Positions 1-8,554 of a stretch of 64,000 bases of DNA are shown in pieces. The notes beneath the pieces were generated by a model that was given only the letters and a program-made list of their open reading frames with translations, ran no database searches and had not been told where the DNA came from. Position numbers and translations under genes: made by a program. How positions within the stretch are numbered: the stretch's first letter is position 1; every line of letters starts with the position of its first letter. This DNA is from Poriferisodalis sp965203655 (GTDB lineage Bacteria > Actinomycetota > Acidimicrobiia > Acidimicrobiales > Poriferisodalaceae), in contig NZ_CBDBDD010000009.1 of assembly GCF_965203655.1 (NCBI RefSeq), positions 434,001 through 498,000 on the forward strand. The letters run 5' to 3'.

Positions 1-143
1 TGGGCTACTGCGGCGCCACCAGCATCGACGACATGCGGCTGCGCACCCGGTTCGTGCGTGTCACCGCAGCGGCCCTGCGCGAGAGCCATCCCCACGACAT
101 CATGATCACCAAGGAGGCGCCCAACTACCGGGCGCCGACCTGA
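1..143 (+). CDS. guaB: IMP dehydrogenase, C-terminal fragment (5' end off the window)
   Basis: The reading frame starting at base 3 runs to a TGA at 141-143 and encodes the last 46 residues of IMP dehydrogenase, the NAD-dependent enzyme that converts IMP to XMP in guanine nucleotide synthesis. The tail motifs GYCGATSID, FVRVTAA and ESHPHD followed by EAPNY match the conserved C-terminus of actinobacterial GuaB. Catalytic residues lie upstream and are not visible. Its last 19 bases overlap the end of the convergent helicase gene. A GuaB paralogue cannot be fully excluded from so short a piece. Confidence 0.85.
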   Translation, partial: GYCGATSIDDMRLRTRFVRVTAAALRESHPHDIMITKEAPNYRAPT

Positions 144-2290
144 TCAGCTCCCTCTTCCTTGCTGAGCTGCTCCAGCCGTTCCCACTCGTCGATGAGGCTG
201 CTGTCGGTGTCGCGCACGAGGTCACCGAGCCACCGCGTCAGCTCCACGATGTCGTCGGTGCGGCGGTCCTCGGGCACGTTGCGCACGAGCGCCTTGTAAG
301 CATCGCTGAGGTAGCGCAGCAGCACCCCTTCGGAACCCTTGATGCCGTAGTGGTTGACGTACTCACGGAACGTCATGGCCCGTTCTCGCAGGTCACGCGC
401 CGCTGACTTGGGGCGGATGTTGTCGTTGCGCAGCCAGGGGTGGTGGGTCGACCAGGCGTTGAAGCTGTCATAGAGCCAGTCGCGCAGCGGCTTGGGCCAC
501 TCGACTTCTTCGAGGCGCTCCATGCGCTCCTCGTACTCCACGCCCTCGGCCTTCATCTCGGCCAGCAGGTCGGTGCGGGCAAGGTCTCGCTGCCGTTCCA
601 GCACCACGGTCGGGTTCTCCAGCGTTGCCTCCAGCACGCTGAGCACGTCGAGCGGGTAGGTCGGCTCGTCGGGGTCGAGAAACTCGATGGCGTCGAGTGC
701 GAACGGCGACAGCGGCTGGGTCAGGTCGAACTCGGCCTGCAGGTCCACGTTGACCCGCACGAGGCGGTCGAGCTCATCGGGTTCCGCGAGCTGTTCCACC
801 ACCTGCGTCTCGGTCAGCGAGCGGTAGATGGCGATGGCGCGGCGGATGTGGGTGCGGTTGGCGGCCCGGGTCTCGTGGTTGTCGGTGAGCAGCCGGCGCA
901 TCGCTGCGCAGCCGTCGCCGGGCCGATCCAGCACGTTCATCAGCATCGAGTGCGACACGTCGAACTGCGAGCGCAGCAGCTCTGGCTGTCCCGATGCGAG
1001 CCGCTCGAACGTGTCGGCATTCCACGGCGCATAGCCCCGCTTGGGCGGCGACGGGCGCCGCACCTTGCGCAGCTTGGCCGGGTCGTCGCCGAACTTCTCG
1101 CGGGCTTTCTCAAGCGCCATCGCGTACTCGATTTCGTGCTCGGGTGCCTGGCACCACACGAAGCCCTCGTGGTCGAAGCCCCTGCGCCCCGCCCGCCCGG
1201 CGATCTGCTGGAAGTCGCGCACCGACAGCACCCGCGTGTCGCGCCCGTCGTACTTGCAGAGCTGGGTGAACACCACCGTGCGGATGGGCACGTTCACGCC
1301 GACGCCGAGCGTGTCGGTGCCGCAGATGAGCTTGAGCAGGCCCGCTCCGGCCAGCCGCTCCACCAGCAGCCGGTACTTGGGCAGCATCCCGGCGTGATGG
1401 ACGCCGACGCCCGCCTTGACGAAGCGCTGAATGTCACGGCCGAACGGCGAGTCGAACCGGAAGTCGACGATCTCCGCGGCCACCTCCGCCTTCTCGTCTT
1501 TGGTGAGCACGTTGAGGCTCGTGAGCGCCTGCGCCCGCTCGGTGGCGGCTCGCTGGGTGAAGTGGACGATGTAGGCGGGTACCCGCCGCAGCTCCAGCAG
1601 CTCTTCGAGCGACTGGTGCAGCGTGGTCTCGCGGTAGGTGAAGGTGAGCGGCACCGGCCGTTCGGCTCCGGTCACGGTGGCGACCTCGCGGCCAGAGCGC
1701 CGCTGTAGGTCGTCGGCGAAGCGCTGGGTGGGGCCGAGCGTGGCGCTCATCAGGATCATCTGGGTGCGGGTCAGCTCGAGCAGCGGCACCTGCCAGGCCC
1801 ATCCCCGGTCGCGGTCGGCATAGAAGTGGAATTCGTCCATGACGACGCTGTCGACCGGGGCGCCGGCACCTGAGCGCAGCGCCAGGTTGGCCAGGATCTC
1901 CTGCGTGCAGCACACCACCGGCGCGTCGGGGTTGACGGCGCCGTCGCCGGTCACCATGCCGACGTTGGCAGCGCCCAGTTCCTCGCAGAGCGCGAAGAAC
2001 TTCTCCGACACGAGGGCTTTGACCGGCGCGGTGTAGTAGCTGCGCTGGCCGCGTGCCACCGCCTCGAAATGCGCAGCGAGGCCCACCAGCGACTTGCCCG
2101 AGCCGGTCGGTGTGGTGATAATGACGTGGTTGCCCCCGAAGATCTCCAAGATGGCGTCTTCTTGGGCCTCGTAGAGCTCCAGGCCGATCTCGGCCGTGTA
2201 GTCCAGGAAGCCTTCGAGCAGTGAGTCAGCGTCCGGCTCGCGAGGCAGAAACGCCGTCAGCCGTCCCGCCGCCGCTCGCTCAACTGCCAT
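125..2290 (-). CDS. Ski2-like DEAD/DEAH-box RNA helicase with DUF3516-type C-terminus
   Basis: This 721-residue protein is a superfamily 2 helicase expected to unwind RNA using ATP. Visible motifs are a Walker A TTPTGSGKS at residues 59-67, motif II DEFH at 152-155 (the variant typical of this group, in place of DEAH), SAT at 182-184, and motif VI QIAGRAGRRG at 362-371. The C-terminal 300 residues match the DUF3516 type found in actinobacteria. Actinobacterial relatives are usually somewhat longer. It reads convergently with guaB. The ATG start has no Shine-Dalgarno sequence but lies 9 bases after a TAACCT -10 box, so translation is probably leaderless. HelY is a related alternative name, but that protein is longer. 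Confidence 0.85.
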   Translation of the reverse strand: MAVERAAAGRLTAFLPREPDADSLLEGFLDYTAEIGLELYEAQEDAILEIFGGNHVIITTPTGSGKSLVGLAAHFEAVARGQRSYYTAPVKALVSEKFFALCEELGAANVGMVTGDGAVNPDAPVVCCTQEILANLALRSGAGAPVDSVVMDEFHFYADRDRGWAWQVPLLELTRTQMILMSATLGPTQRFADDLQRRSGREVATVTGAERPVPLTFTYRETTLHQSLEELLELRRVPAYIVHFTQRAATERAQALTSLNVLTKDEKAEVAAEIVDFRFDSPFGRDIQRFVKAGVGVHHAGMLPKYRLLVERLAGAGLLKLICGTDTLGVGVNVPIRTVVFTQLCKYDGRDTRVLSVRDFQQIAGRAGRRGFDHEGFVWCQAPEHEIEYAMALEKAREKFGDDPAKLRKVRRPSPPKRGYAPWNADTFERLASGQPELLRSQFDVSHSMLMNVLDRPGDGCAAMRRLLTDNHETRAANRTHIRRAIAIYRSLTETQVVEQLAEPDELDRLVRVNVDLQAEFDLTQPLSPFALDAIEFLDPDEPTYPLDVLSVLEATLENPTVVLERQRDLARTDLLAEMKAEGVEYEERMERLEEVEWPKPLRDWLYDSFNAWSTHHPWLRNDNIRPKSAARDLRERAMTFREYVNHYGIKGSEGVLLRYLSDAYKALVRNVPEDRRTDDIVELTRWLGDLVRDTDSSLIDEWERLEQLSKEEGADQVGAR

Positions 2291-2299
2291 CGGTATCGG

Positions 2300-2305
2300 A
2301 GGTTA
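2300..2305 (-). promoter_or_regulatory. Probable -10 box (TAACCT) for the leaderless helicase transcript
   Basis: TAACCT on the minus strand fits TANNNT and ends 9 bases before the helicase ATG, so transcription would begin at or next to the start codon. No -35 match is obvious. Confidence 0.45.
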
Positions 2306-2317
2306 AGAGGCAGAGCC

Positions 2318-3334
2318 TCAGGCGCTGCGGCCGGGCCAAGCCTCGGGGTTGAGCATGTTGGGCGGCTGGTCGCCGTCGAGAGCGGTCATGACCTCGTCGA
2401 CAGCATGGATGAAGATGCGGCGGCGGCCGGCGACGGTGGCCGAGGCGACGTGCGGGGTCACCACCACGTCGGGACGACCTAGCAGCGGGTGGCGAGGCGG
2501 CAGCGGCTCTGGCTCGGTCACATCCAAACCGGCACCACGCACCTTGCCTGCGTCGAGCGCTGCGAGCAGCGCGTCTTGGTCGACGAGGCCGCCGCGAGAC
2601 GTGTTCACCACATACACGCCGTCGCGCATGGCCGCGAGCAGTTCGGCGTTCACGAGATGGCGGGTTTCATTGCTGAGCGGCGCGTGCACCGACACGACGT
2701 GCGCGTCAGCCACTGCTTCGCTGGGCGTCGCCGCCCGCTGCGCCCCGAGTTCCGCAAATCGCTCGTCGCTGGCATACGGGTCATACGCCACGGTTTCCAT
2801 GCCGACGGCCGACATGATGCGGGCCACAGAGCCGCCGATGCGTCCGAGCCCGACTAATGCGAGCGTCGAGCCGGCCAGTTCGAGATGCCCGTGGCGTGCC
2901 CAGTAGTCGCCTTCGGCAGCTTCGAGCCGGCGGGCCGATTCCTTCAGTCCCTTGGTGACGGCGAAGATGAGCGCGACGGCTTGCTCAGCGGTGGAGATCG
3001 TCGGACCGTCGGGCGTGTTGCAGGCGGCGATGCCGAATTCGGTGGCGTCGTCGAGGTCGAGATTGTCGAACCCGATCCCAGCCCGGGCGATCACCTTCAG
3101 CAGTGGCGCACGCTCGTACACGGTGCGGTCGTAACGGATGGCGGCGCCCACGATGGCGCCGTGAGCCCGTTCGATGCCTTCGAGCGGGTCGTCGCCGCGC
3201 ACGTCGGCAATCTCGGCCCGACCGTCCAGCAGCTCGCGCGGCAGCCGGCCAGCAGGCCGGTCGAACCAGACAACCGGCAGGCCAGCCTCTGCGTTGGCGT
3301 CAGGGGAATTCGCGTGAGTCGAACCGGTGCTCAT
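2318..3334 (-). CDS. NAD-dependent D-isomer 2-hydroxyacid dehydrogenase (SerA-like)
   Basis: This 338-residue dehydrogenase should oxidise or reduce a D-2-hydroxyacid with NAD(H). It has a nucleotide-binding GLGRIG at residues 162-167 and the family's catalytic arginine, glutamate and histidine at about R247, E276 and H295. It lacks the ACT domain of full-length 3-phosphoglycerate dehydrogenase, so phosphoglycerate, glyoxylate/hydroxypyruvate and other substrates all remain possible. A longer in-frame ORF reaches 3529, but I chose the ATG at 3334: the extra 65 residues are low-complexity, and they would overlap the divergent P450 gene. Confidence 0.8.
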   Translation of the reverse strand: MSTGSTHANSPDANAEAGLPVVWFDRPAGRLPRELLDGRAEIADVRGDDPLEGIERAHGAIVGAAIRYDRTVYERAPLLKVIARAGIGFDNLDLDDATEFGIAACNTPDGPTISTAEQAVALIFAVTKGLKESARRLEAAEGDYWARHGHLELAGSTLALVGLGRIGGSVARIMSAVGMETVAYDPYASDERFAELGAQRAATPSEAVADAHVVSVHAPLSNETRHLVNAELLAAMRDGVYVVNTSRGGLVDQDALLAALDAGKVRGAGLDVTEPEPLPPRHPLLGRPDVVVTPHVASATVAGRRRIFIHAVDEVMTALDGDQPPNMLNPEAWPGRSA

Positions 3335-3497
3335 GCCGTCAGTATTGCGCCGAGCCGCTGCCAGGCACCGTGCCGGATTGACAGGTCCGCTATTGGGTGG
3401 GCATGCGACGCGCCGCCCGGGCACGGCGCGGCGGTGAGCGGCACAACTACCGTTGACGCTGGCTGTAGCCGGTATGGGCGAGCAGAGGCGCGATTTC

Positions 3498-4790
3498 ATG
3501 CAGGTCGACGAGGCGGTCATCCACGACACCGAGCGGTACGCCGCCGAGGGCTACCCGTGGGCCGAGTGGGACCTGCTGCGCGAGGAGGCGCCCGTCTACT
3601 GGTACGTGCGCGACAACATCGTCCCGTTCTGGGCCATCACCCGCTACGAGGACGTGAAGTGGATCTCGGGCCAGAACAAGACCTTCATCAACGGCGGCGG
3701 TCGCCTGCGCCTCGCCGATGCCGACCGGGATGCCCGCTTCTGGACGAAGTACCGCCAGCGGGCCATCGAGATCGGCTGGGACCCCGACGAACCGCCGGAC
3801 TTCATCTTCAAGGACCGTCCCGACCACTGGGACCTGCGCCGGCTGGTGGTGCCGGAGTTCACCCCGAAGGCGATGCGCAGCAGATCCGAGTCGCTTGAGC
3901 TGCACGCTCAGCGCTTCGCGGACGAGTTCATCGCCAAGGTCGCCGACGAGGGCACGGCCGACGTGGTGGAAGACCTGGCGGTGAAGCTGCCGCTGGCGGC
4001 CATCTGCGAGATGGTGGGCGTATCGGCCGACGACTGGGAACAGGTGCACGCCTGGACATCGGTGCTGTTCGACGATCCCGATCTGGAGAGGTTCTGCCGA
4101 CCCGGCGAGCCCCGCGACGAAATGCGGGCGCGCATGATCCGCGAGTTCGACACGTGGATCGGCGAGCTGATCCGCGAGCGCCGGCGTGACGGCACCGACG
4201 GCCGCGACTTGGTGAGCATCCTGCTGCGGTCGGAGATCGAATCAGGCCCGCTGACGCCGCAGCAGCTCGTGGGCTACCTGCGCTTGATGATCGCTGCGGG
4301 CAACGAGACAACTCGCAACGCCGCGAGCGGCGGGGTGATCGCCCTGCTGGAGCACCGTGATCAGCTCGAACTGCTCAACGAGCGCATCGACGACCCCGAT
4401 GCCGTGGAATCGGCCGTGGAGGAGATCCTGCGCTGGACCTCGCCGGTCATCCAGTTCGCGCGCACCTGCACCAAAGACACCGAGCTGCGAGGCCAAACGA
4501 TCAAGGCCGGGGAGCACGTGGGGGTGTGGTACCCCTCGGCCAACCGCGACGAGCGCCAGTTCCCCGAGCCGTACCGCTTCGACATCCGGCGCACGCCCAA
4601 CGACCACCTCGCCTTCGGGCACGGCGCCCACTTCTGCCTAGGCGTGCACCTGGCCCGCTGGGAGCTGCGAGCGTTTTTCCGGGTGGTGGCGCCCCTGCTC
4701 GACGGCCTTCGGCTCGACGGGGAGCAGTCGCGCATCGGACACCTGCACGTCGGCCCTATCAAGCACCAGATGGTGGTCGCTCGGCCTTGA
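3498..4790 (+). CDS. Cytochrome P450 monooxygenase
   Basis: This protein of about 430 residues is a soluble bacterial P450. It has the oxygen-binding I-helix motif AGNETT near residue 266, the ExxR salt-bridge motif (EEILR) near 308, and the haem-thiolate loop FGHGAHFCLG with its cysteine near 380. The overall pattern resembles the actinobacterial CYP125/CYP142/terpene-hydroxylase group, so a steroid or terpenoid substrate is an inference. No ferredoxin or reductase gene adjoins it. The start is uncertain: ATG 3498 has AGAGG about 11 bases upstream, while ATG 3474 and TTG 3453 are in frame but have no ribosome site. The SMP-30 gene follows 78 bases downstream. Confidence 0.9.
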   Translation: MQVDEAVIHDTERYAAEGYPWAEWDLLREEAPVYWYVRDNIVPFWAITRYEDVKWISGQNKTFINGGGRLRLADADRDARFWTKYRQRAIEIGWDPDEPPDFIFKDRPDHWDLRRLVVPEFTPKAMRSRSESLELHAQRFADEFIAKVADEGTADVVEDLAVKLPLAAICEMVGVSADDWEQVHAWTSVLFDDPDLERFCRPGEPRDEMRARMIREFDTWIGELIRERRRDGTDGRDLVSILLRSEIESGPLTPQQLVGYLRLMIAAGNETTRNAASGGVIALLEHRDQLELLNERIDDPDAVESAVEEILRWTSPVIQFARTCTKDTELRGQTIKAGEHVGVWYPSANRDERQFPEPYRFDIRRTPNDHLAFGHGAHFCLGVHLARWELRAFFRVVAPLLDGLRLDGEQSRIGHLHVGPIKHQMVVARP

Positions 4791-4829
4791 TCCGCCCTCA
4801 GCGTCGGGTATCTGGACACGACCGGTGTA

Positions 4830-4846
4830 CTCAGATCGCATCTGAG
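4830..4846. repeat. Perfect inverted repeat: terminator or operator between P450 and SMP-30 gene
   Basis: CTCAGAT and ATCTGAG form a 7-base-pair perfect palindrome around a CGC loop. It lies 39 bases after the P450 stop and just upstream of the next gene's -10 box. There is no T-run, so it could equally be a repressor operator. Confidence 0.4.
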
Positions 4847-4854
4847 GCCAAGAC

Positions 4855-4860
4855 TAGCGT
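4855..4860 (+). promoter_or_regulatory. Probable -10 box (TAGCGT) for leaderless SMP-30 gene
   Basis: TAGCGT lies 8 bases before the ATG at 4869, fitting the recurring leaderless pattern in this window. Confidence 0.45.
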
Positions 4861-4868
4861 CGGCGGCC

Positions 4869-5711
4869 ATGACGACGACTGATGTGGTGGTGACGGGGCT
4901 GCGATTCGGGGAGGGTCCGCGCTGGCGCGGCGACCGCCTCTGGTACTCCGACTTCTACCGCCACGGGATCTACACGGTCACGCCCGACGGCAACGAAGAG
5001 CTCGTGCACACGGTTCCGACGCAGCCCTCGGGGCTGGGCTGGCTGCCGGATGGCGACTTGCTGTTCGTCTCGATGCTGGACCGGCAGCTTCGCCGACTCG
5101 ACGCCGACGGCAACGAGTCGCTGCACGCCGACCTGTCCGGCATCGCCGGAGGGCCGTGCAACGACATGGTGGTTGCCGCCGACGGCACGGCCTACGTCGG
5201 CAACTTCGGGTTCGACGACAGTGCAGGGGAGACGTTCGCCCAGGCGACCTTGGCGATCGTGAGCCCCGACGGCGCGGCACGGCCTGGGCCCGACGGGTTC
5301 GACTTCCCCAACGGCACCGTCATCGACCCCAGCGGGCGCCACATGGTGGTGGCGGAGAGCTACGGCCGCCGGATGACCGCGTTCGACATCGACCCCGACG
5401 GCTCGCTGAGCGGCCGGCGGACGTTCGCCGATCTGGGCGAGCGGGTGCCCGACGGCATCTGCCTCGACGAGGCCGGCGGCATCTGGGTTGCCGACCCGCT
5501 CAATGCGAGCTGCTTCCGGGTGGTCGACGGCGGCGAGGTCACCGATGTCATCGAGCTGGAGCTGAACTGCTTCGCCTGCATGCTCGGCGACGACGATCGC
5601 CGCACCCTCTACATGGTCACCGCTCCCACGTCGCGCCCGCCCGACGACGCTCCGGCCCTTGGCCGCATCGAGACCGTCCGAGTCGACATCCCCGGCGCTG
5701 GCCTGCCGTAA
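4869..5711 (+). CDS. SMP-30/gluconolactonase/LRE family protein
   Basis: This 280-residue protein is a predicted metal-dependent six-bladed beta-propeller lactonase or hydrolase. The N-terminal GEGPRW motif (metal-binding Glu near residue 15), CNDMVV (Asn near 98) and PDGICLDEAGG (Asp near 195) are in the positions expected for the metal site. Family members hydrolyse sugar lactones or other esters; the substrate here is unknown. It follows the P450 in the same direction, so it could act on a lactone or ester made by oxidation, but that link is inference. It ends 3 bases before the convergent acyl-CoA dehydrogenase-like gene. Confidence 0.82.
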   Translation: MTTTDVVVTGLRFGEGPRWRGDRLWYSDFYRHGIYTVTPDGNEELVHTVPTQPSGLGWLPDGDLLFVSMLDRQLRRLDADGNESLHADLSGIAGGPCNDMVVAADGTAYVGNFGFDDSAGETFAQATLAIVSPDGAARPGPDGFDFPNGTVIDPSGRHMVVAESYGRRMTAFDIDPDGSLSGRRTFADLGERVPDGICLDEAGGIWVADPLNASCFRVVDGGEVTDVIELELNCFACMLGDDDRRTLYMVTAPTSRPPDDAPALGRIETVRVDIPGAGLP

Positions 5712-5714
5712 TTC

Positions 5715-6848
5715 TCAGCCCTCCGGGTCGGTGGCGACGAGGCGACGCAGGTGGCCTGCGCGGATCTCGGCTGTCTGGCCCTGGACCAGCAGGAACAGCG
5801 CTTCGCGGGCGAGGCGCTGCGCGTGATGGGCGAGCGTGATGGCTCTTCCGCCGACCGATGAGACGAGCGCGCTGGTCGCGCGGATGCCCACATATCCGAC
5901 CTGCGCACGGCGTTCGGGCATCTCGTCGACCTCGGCCGCGTAGAGCGCGCTTCGTGCGGCGTCCAGCTCGGCATCCAGTGGCGTGGGCCCGAGCAACCCG
6001 AGTGCACGGGATGCCACGCCCAGCATGAGGGCGCCGTTGGTTCGCAGGCCTTGGCGGTAGAACGACAGCCAGTCGCTGTAGTCGATGACCTCCACCACCT
6101 CGTCGTTGCCGACGGCGTGCCCGTTGAAGTGAAGCTCCACTGTCACCGACGAGTCCACTGCGGCAAGCCGCAGCCGGCGGGACGTCAGCGTGCGCGCCTC
6201 TGTGGCCGGTATGAGCATCCACACCAGCCGATCTGCCTCGTGAGCGGCGACTAGCACAGCGTCGATGTGACCCCACCCGGTGACGAACGGTGCCACGCCA
6301 CGCAGCACCCAGCCACCGCCGGAATGCTCGGCGAACAGGCACGGCTCGGGCCGCAGCACATGTGCGAACGCCACGCCGCTGCGCCGCTCGCCGGTGGCCA
6401 GCGGGCGGGCCCACCGCTCATGCAGCGGCGATCCGGCTGGCATCCGAGCGGCGTTCGCCGAGCCGCCGCCGTGCTGCGCCCACACGAACGCGGTCGTGAG
6501 GCAACCGCCCGCTAACGCTTCGAGAATGGGGAGCCGCTCAAGCTCGTCGAAGCCGCAGCCGCCCACGTCGGTCGGCGTCCACAACCCGTACAGGCCAGCG
6601 TCACGGAACAGGTCCAGGTTGTGCACGGGAACCTCGCCCGATGCGTCCACGTCAAGTGCGCGCTCAAGCAGCACTCCATCCGCGAGCCCTTGAGCATCAG
6701 CCAGCATTTCCCCGGCCTCGCGCGGGGCACCGGAGCTCACGGATGTACGCGGGGTGTTGTCGTCGCGCAGTGCACGCAGCCGCTCGGCGGCGCCAGGTCG
6801 TGCCAGCACGCGATCGTGCAGTTGCCGATAACTCTTGGTACTCGGCAT
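5715..6848 (-). CDS. Acyl-CoA dehydrogenase-like flavoprotein
   Basis: This 377-residue protein has the fold signatures of the acyl-CoA dehydrogenase superfamily: an all-helical N-terminus with GLYGLWTPTDVGGCGFDE, a middle beta region, and a C-terminal helical bundle. The sequence is divergent, and I cannot point confidently to the catalytic glutamate. It is the last gene of the nitrile hydratase/UGSC operon, 50 bases after the MaoC gene. ATG 6848 was chosen because AAAGG lies about 9 bases upstream. A longer ORF to 6932 would run into the MaoC gene. Some superfamily members are FMN-dependent monooxygenases or nitroalkane oxidases, so a role other than beta-oxidation is possible. Confidence 0.7.
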   Translation of the reverse strand: MPSTKSYRQLHDRVLARPGAAERLRALRDDNTPRTSVSSGAPREAGEMLADAQGLADGVLLERALDVDASGEVPVHNLDLFRDAGLYGLWTPTDVGGCGFDELERLPILEALAGGCLTTAFVWAQHGGGSANAARMPAGSPLHERWARPLATGERRSGVAFAHVLRPEPCLFAEHSGGGWVLRGVAPFVTGWGHIDAVLVAAHEADRLVWMLIPATEARTLTSRRLRLAAVDSSVTVELHFNGHAVGNDEVVEVIDYSDWLSFYRQGLRTNGALMLGVASRALGLLGPTPLDAELDAARSALYAAEVDEMPERRAQVGYVGIRATSALVSSVGGRAITLAHHAQRLAREALFLLVQGQTAEIRAGHLRRLVATDPEG

Positions 6849-6898
6849 CGGACGGAACCTTTCTTCGGCGACCTGTCGGGCGCCTTCTTCGCAAAAGG

Positions 6899-7390
6899 TT
6901 ATGAAGGAGGTGGCTCCGCTGGTTGGCGCCACATGAGGGCGTTGCGGCGCATGATGGCGACCAGCGTGTCGTCCTGGTTGTAGGCGCGGTGCTCGAACAG
7001 GATGATGCCCTGGTCGGGCTTGCTCTTGGACGGGCGTGCCGAGACCACTTCGCTCTCCACCCGCAGCGTGTCGCCGTGGAAGACGGGTGCAGGGAAATCC
7101 ATCCGCTCAAAGCCGAGGTTCGCCACGGTGGTGCCGTGGGTGGTCTCGTGGACCGATATGCCGACTACGACAGCGGCCGTGAACATCGAGTTCACGAGCG
7201 GCTTGCCGAACTGGGTCTCGGTGCGGGCGTACTCGAAGTCGAGATGCAGGGCAGCGGGGTTCATGGTCATGGTGGTGAACATGACGTTGTCGGCCTCGGT
7301 GATCGTGCGGCGCAGCCGGTGGTGGATCACCAGACCCGGTGTCAGCTCTTCGAACCACCGTCCGCCGTGCGGGCGGGGCGCATCGCTCAT
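6899..7390 (-). CDS. MaoC family dehydratase
   Basis: This 163-residue single hot-dog-fold protein belongs to the MaoC/(R)-hydratase family, which adds water to enoyl-CoA thioesters. It has the expected length. ADNVMFTTMTMNPAALH near residues 33-49 occupies the family's catalytic Asp/His segment, and GKPLVNSMF follows. Its ATG overlaps the TGA of the upstream UGSC-partner gene (TGATG), so the two are probably translationally coupled. The substrate is unknown; next to a dehydrogenase-like flavoprotein it suggests an acyl-CoA degradation step within this operon. Confidence 0.85.
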   Translation of the reverse strand: MSDAPRPHGGRWFEELTPGLVIHHRLRRTITEADNVMFTTMTMNPAALHLDFEYARTETQFGKPLVNSMFTAAVVVGISVHETTHGTTVANLGFERMDFPAPVFHGDTLRVESEVVSARPSKSKPDQGIILFEHRAYNQDDTLVAIMRRNALMWRQPAEPPPS

Positions 7391-8547
7391 CAGGCTGCTC
7401 CTCCTGCAACTTCGGCAGTGTCTGATTGGCCGACTCCAAGGGTGTCGGCGGCGTCTGATTGGCCGATGCCGAGAGCATCGGCCCAAGGCACCTCGCACGC
7501 TTGGTCGAGATCGATCTCGGCGTGGACGACCGGGTTCTGGTGAGGGCCGGCGCACCACGACGGCATCACCATCGTGTACAGACCCGAGCCGCCCGCCTGG
7601 AATACCACGATCCTGCTGGGGTCTTTCAGGATCGGGATCAGCTCATCGGGCGGGCCATCCCGGTCGAGGTAGAAGGCCGACCCGACATGGGCGAGCGTGG
7701 CTGCCGTGTTGGTGGCGCGGGCAGCCAGCTCGGCCTGAATGTCCTCGCGGGTCAGCCCCGCGCGGGCCAGCACCGTCGTGTGGTCGGGGTTCATGATCAC
7801 TGTGACAGCGCCGTGCCGCAGGTGCGCGTTGTTGCTGCCCGGATTGGCCATGACGGCTGCGATCACGTTCAGCAGCCGGCTGGCCGACTCGGGATCGTCC
7901 GCATCGCCGGTGAAGATCGTCGAGTGCGGTGCCTCGGCGCCGACCACGACCACAGCGCTGTCTTCTTCGGCGTAGCCGTAGCCGGTGTGCAGCGGCGCGA
8001 ACGGGCTGTTCTCGGTGTCCTCGGCGAGGCAGTAGGTGAACTTGCCGGGATGGCCGTGCAGCGCCATGTCTGACACCCCGGGGCGGGCACCGCCGATGTT
8101 CATCATCGCCAGCCGCAGCGCCCGGCCGATGGTGGCATTGGCACGATGGCCGGGCCCCAGCGCGCCGAATCCCGATGCCACTTCACCGCACTGGTGCCGT
8201 GCTGGCCCGCACACCACGATGAGCGGCGCGGTGCAGTGGGTGGTGCTCTGCATCTCGGTGAGGTCGAACTCGGGCTTGCACACCGCCCGCACGGCGGCCA
8301 CCACGACGGGGATGTGGTCGGGCAGGCAGCCCGCCATCACCGCAGCAGTAGCCACTTTCTCCACGCTCGCCACGCCGTGCGCGGGTCCCATGACGCCCAG
8401 TTCGAGATCGGGGTCGAGGCCAGAGGCGAGCGCCATCATGGCCACCCGCTCCGGAGTAGGAATGACGACCGGCAGGCCGTCGGTGAGCCCGAGCGCGTGA
8501 AGCTGCTCGAGCGCGTCGGCCTCGCTGCGGGCCTCCAGCAGTGTCAC
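7390..8547 (-). CDS. Conserved partner protein of the UGSC selenoprotein
   Basis: This 385-residue protein starts with TDGLPVVIPTPERV and contains conserved-looking blocks: GPAHGVASVEKVA, VMAGCLPDHIP, VCGPARHQCGE, GHRANATIGRALRL, NIGGARPGVSDM and GHPGKFTYC. I know these blocks from a widespread uncharacterised family encoded beside, or fused to, UGSC proteins. No named catalytic domain is recognisable. Several cysteines (about 6) and histidines could bind metal or take part in thiol chemistry with the selenoprotein. It starts 7 bases after the UGSC gene's stop. The C-terminal 30 residues carry a duplicated GQSD(A/T)A unit that looks like recent repeat expansion. Function: unknown. Confidence 0.75.
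   Translation of the reverse strand: MTLLEARSEADALEQLHALGLTDGLPVVIPTPERVAMMALASGLDPDLELGVMGPAHGVASVEKVATAAVMAGCLPDHIPVVVAAVRAVCKPEFDLTEMQSTTHCTAPLIVVCGPARHQCGEVASGFGALGPGHRANATIGRALRLAMMNIGGARPGVSDMALHGHPGKFTYCLAEDTENSPFAPLHTGYGYAEEDSAVVVVGAEAPHSTIFTGDADDPESASRLLNVIAAVMANPGSNNAHLRHGAVTVIMNPDHTTVLARAGLTREDIQAELAARATNTAATLAHVGSAFYLDRDGPPDELIPILKDPSRIVVFQAGGSGLYTMVMPSWCAGPHQNPVVHAEIDLDQACEVPWADALGIGQSDAADTLGVGQSDTAEVAGGAA
7420..7466. repeat. Two copies of a 14-base unit, 33-base period, at the 3' end of the UGSC-partner gene
   Basis: GTCTGATTGGCCGA occurs at 7420-7433 and again at 7453-7466, exactly 33 bases apart. It encodes the duplicated C-terminal peptide of the UGSC-partner protein. Confidence 0.6.
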
Positions 8548-8554
8548 GGCTGGC

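Noticed and set aside
440..1708. 422-codon open frame on the plus strand inside the helicase
   Set aside because: It is antisense to a complete, motif-bearing helicase and has no recognisable domain; high-GC antisense frames often stay open.
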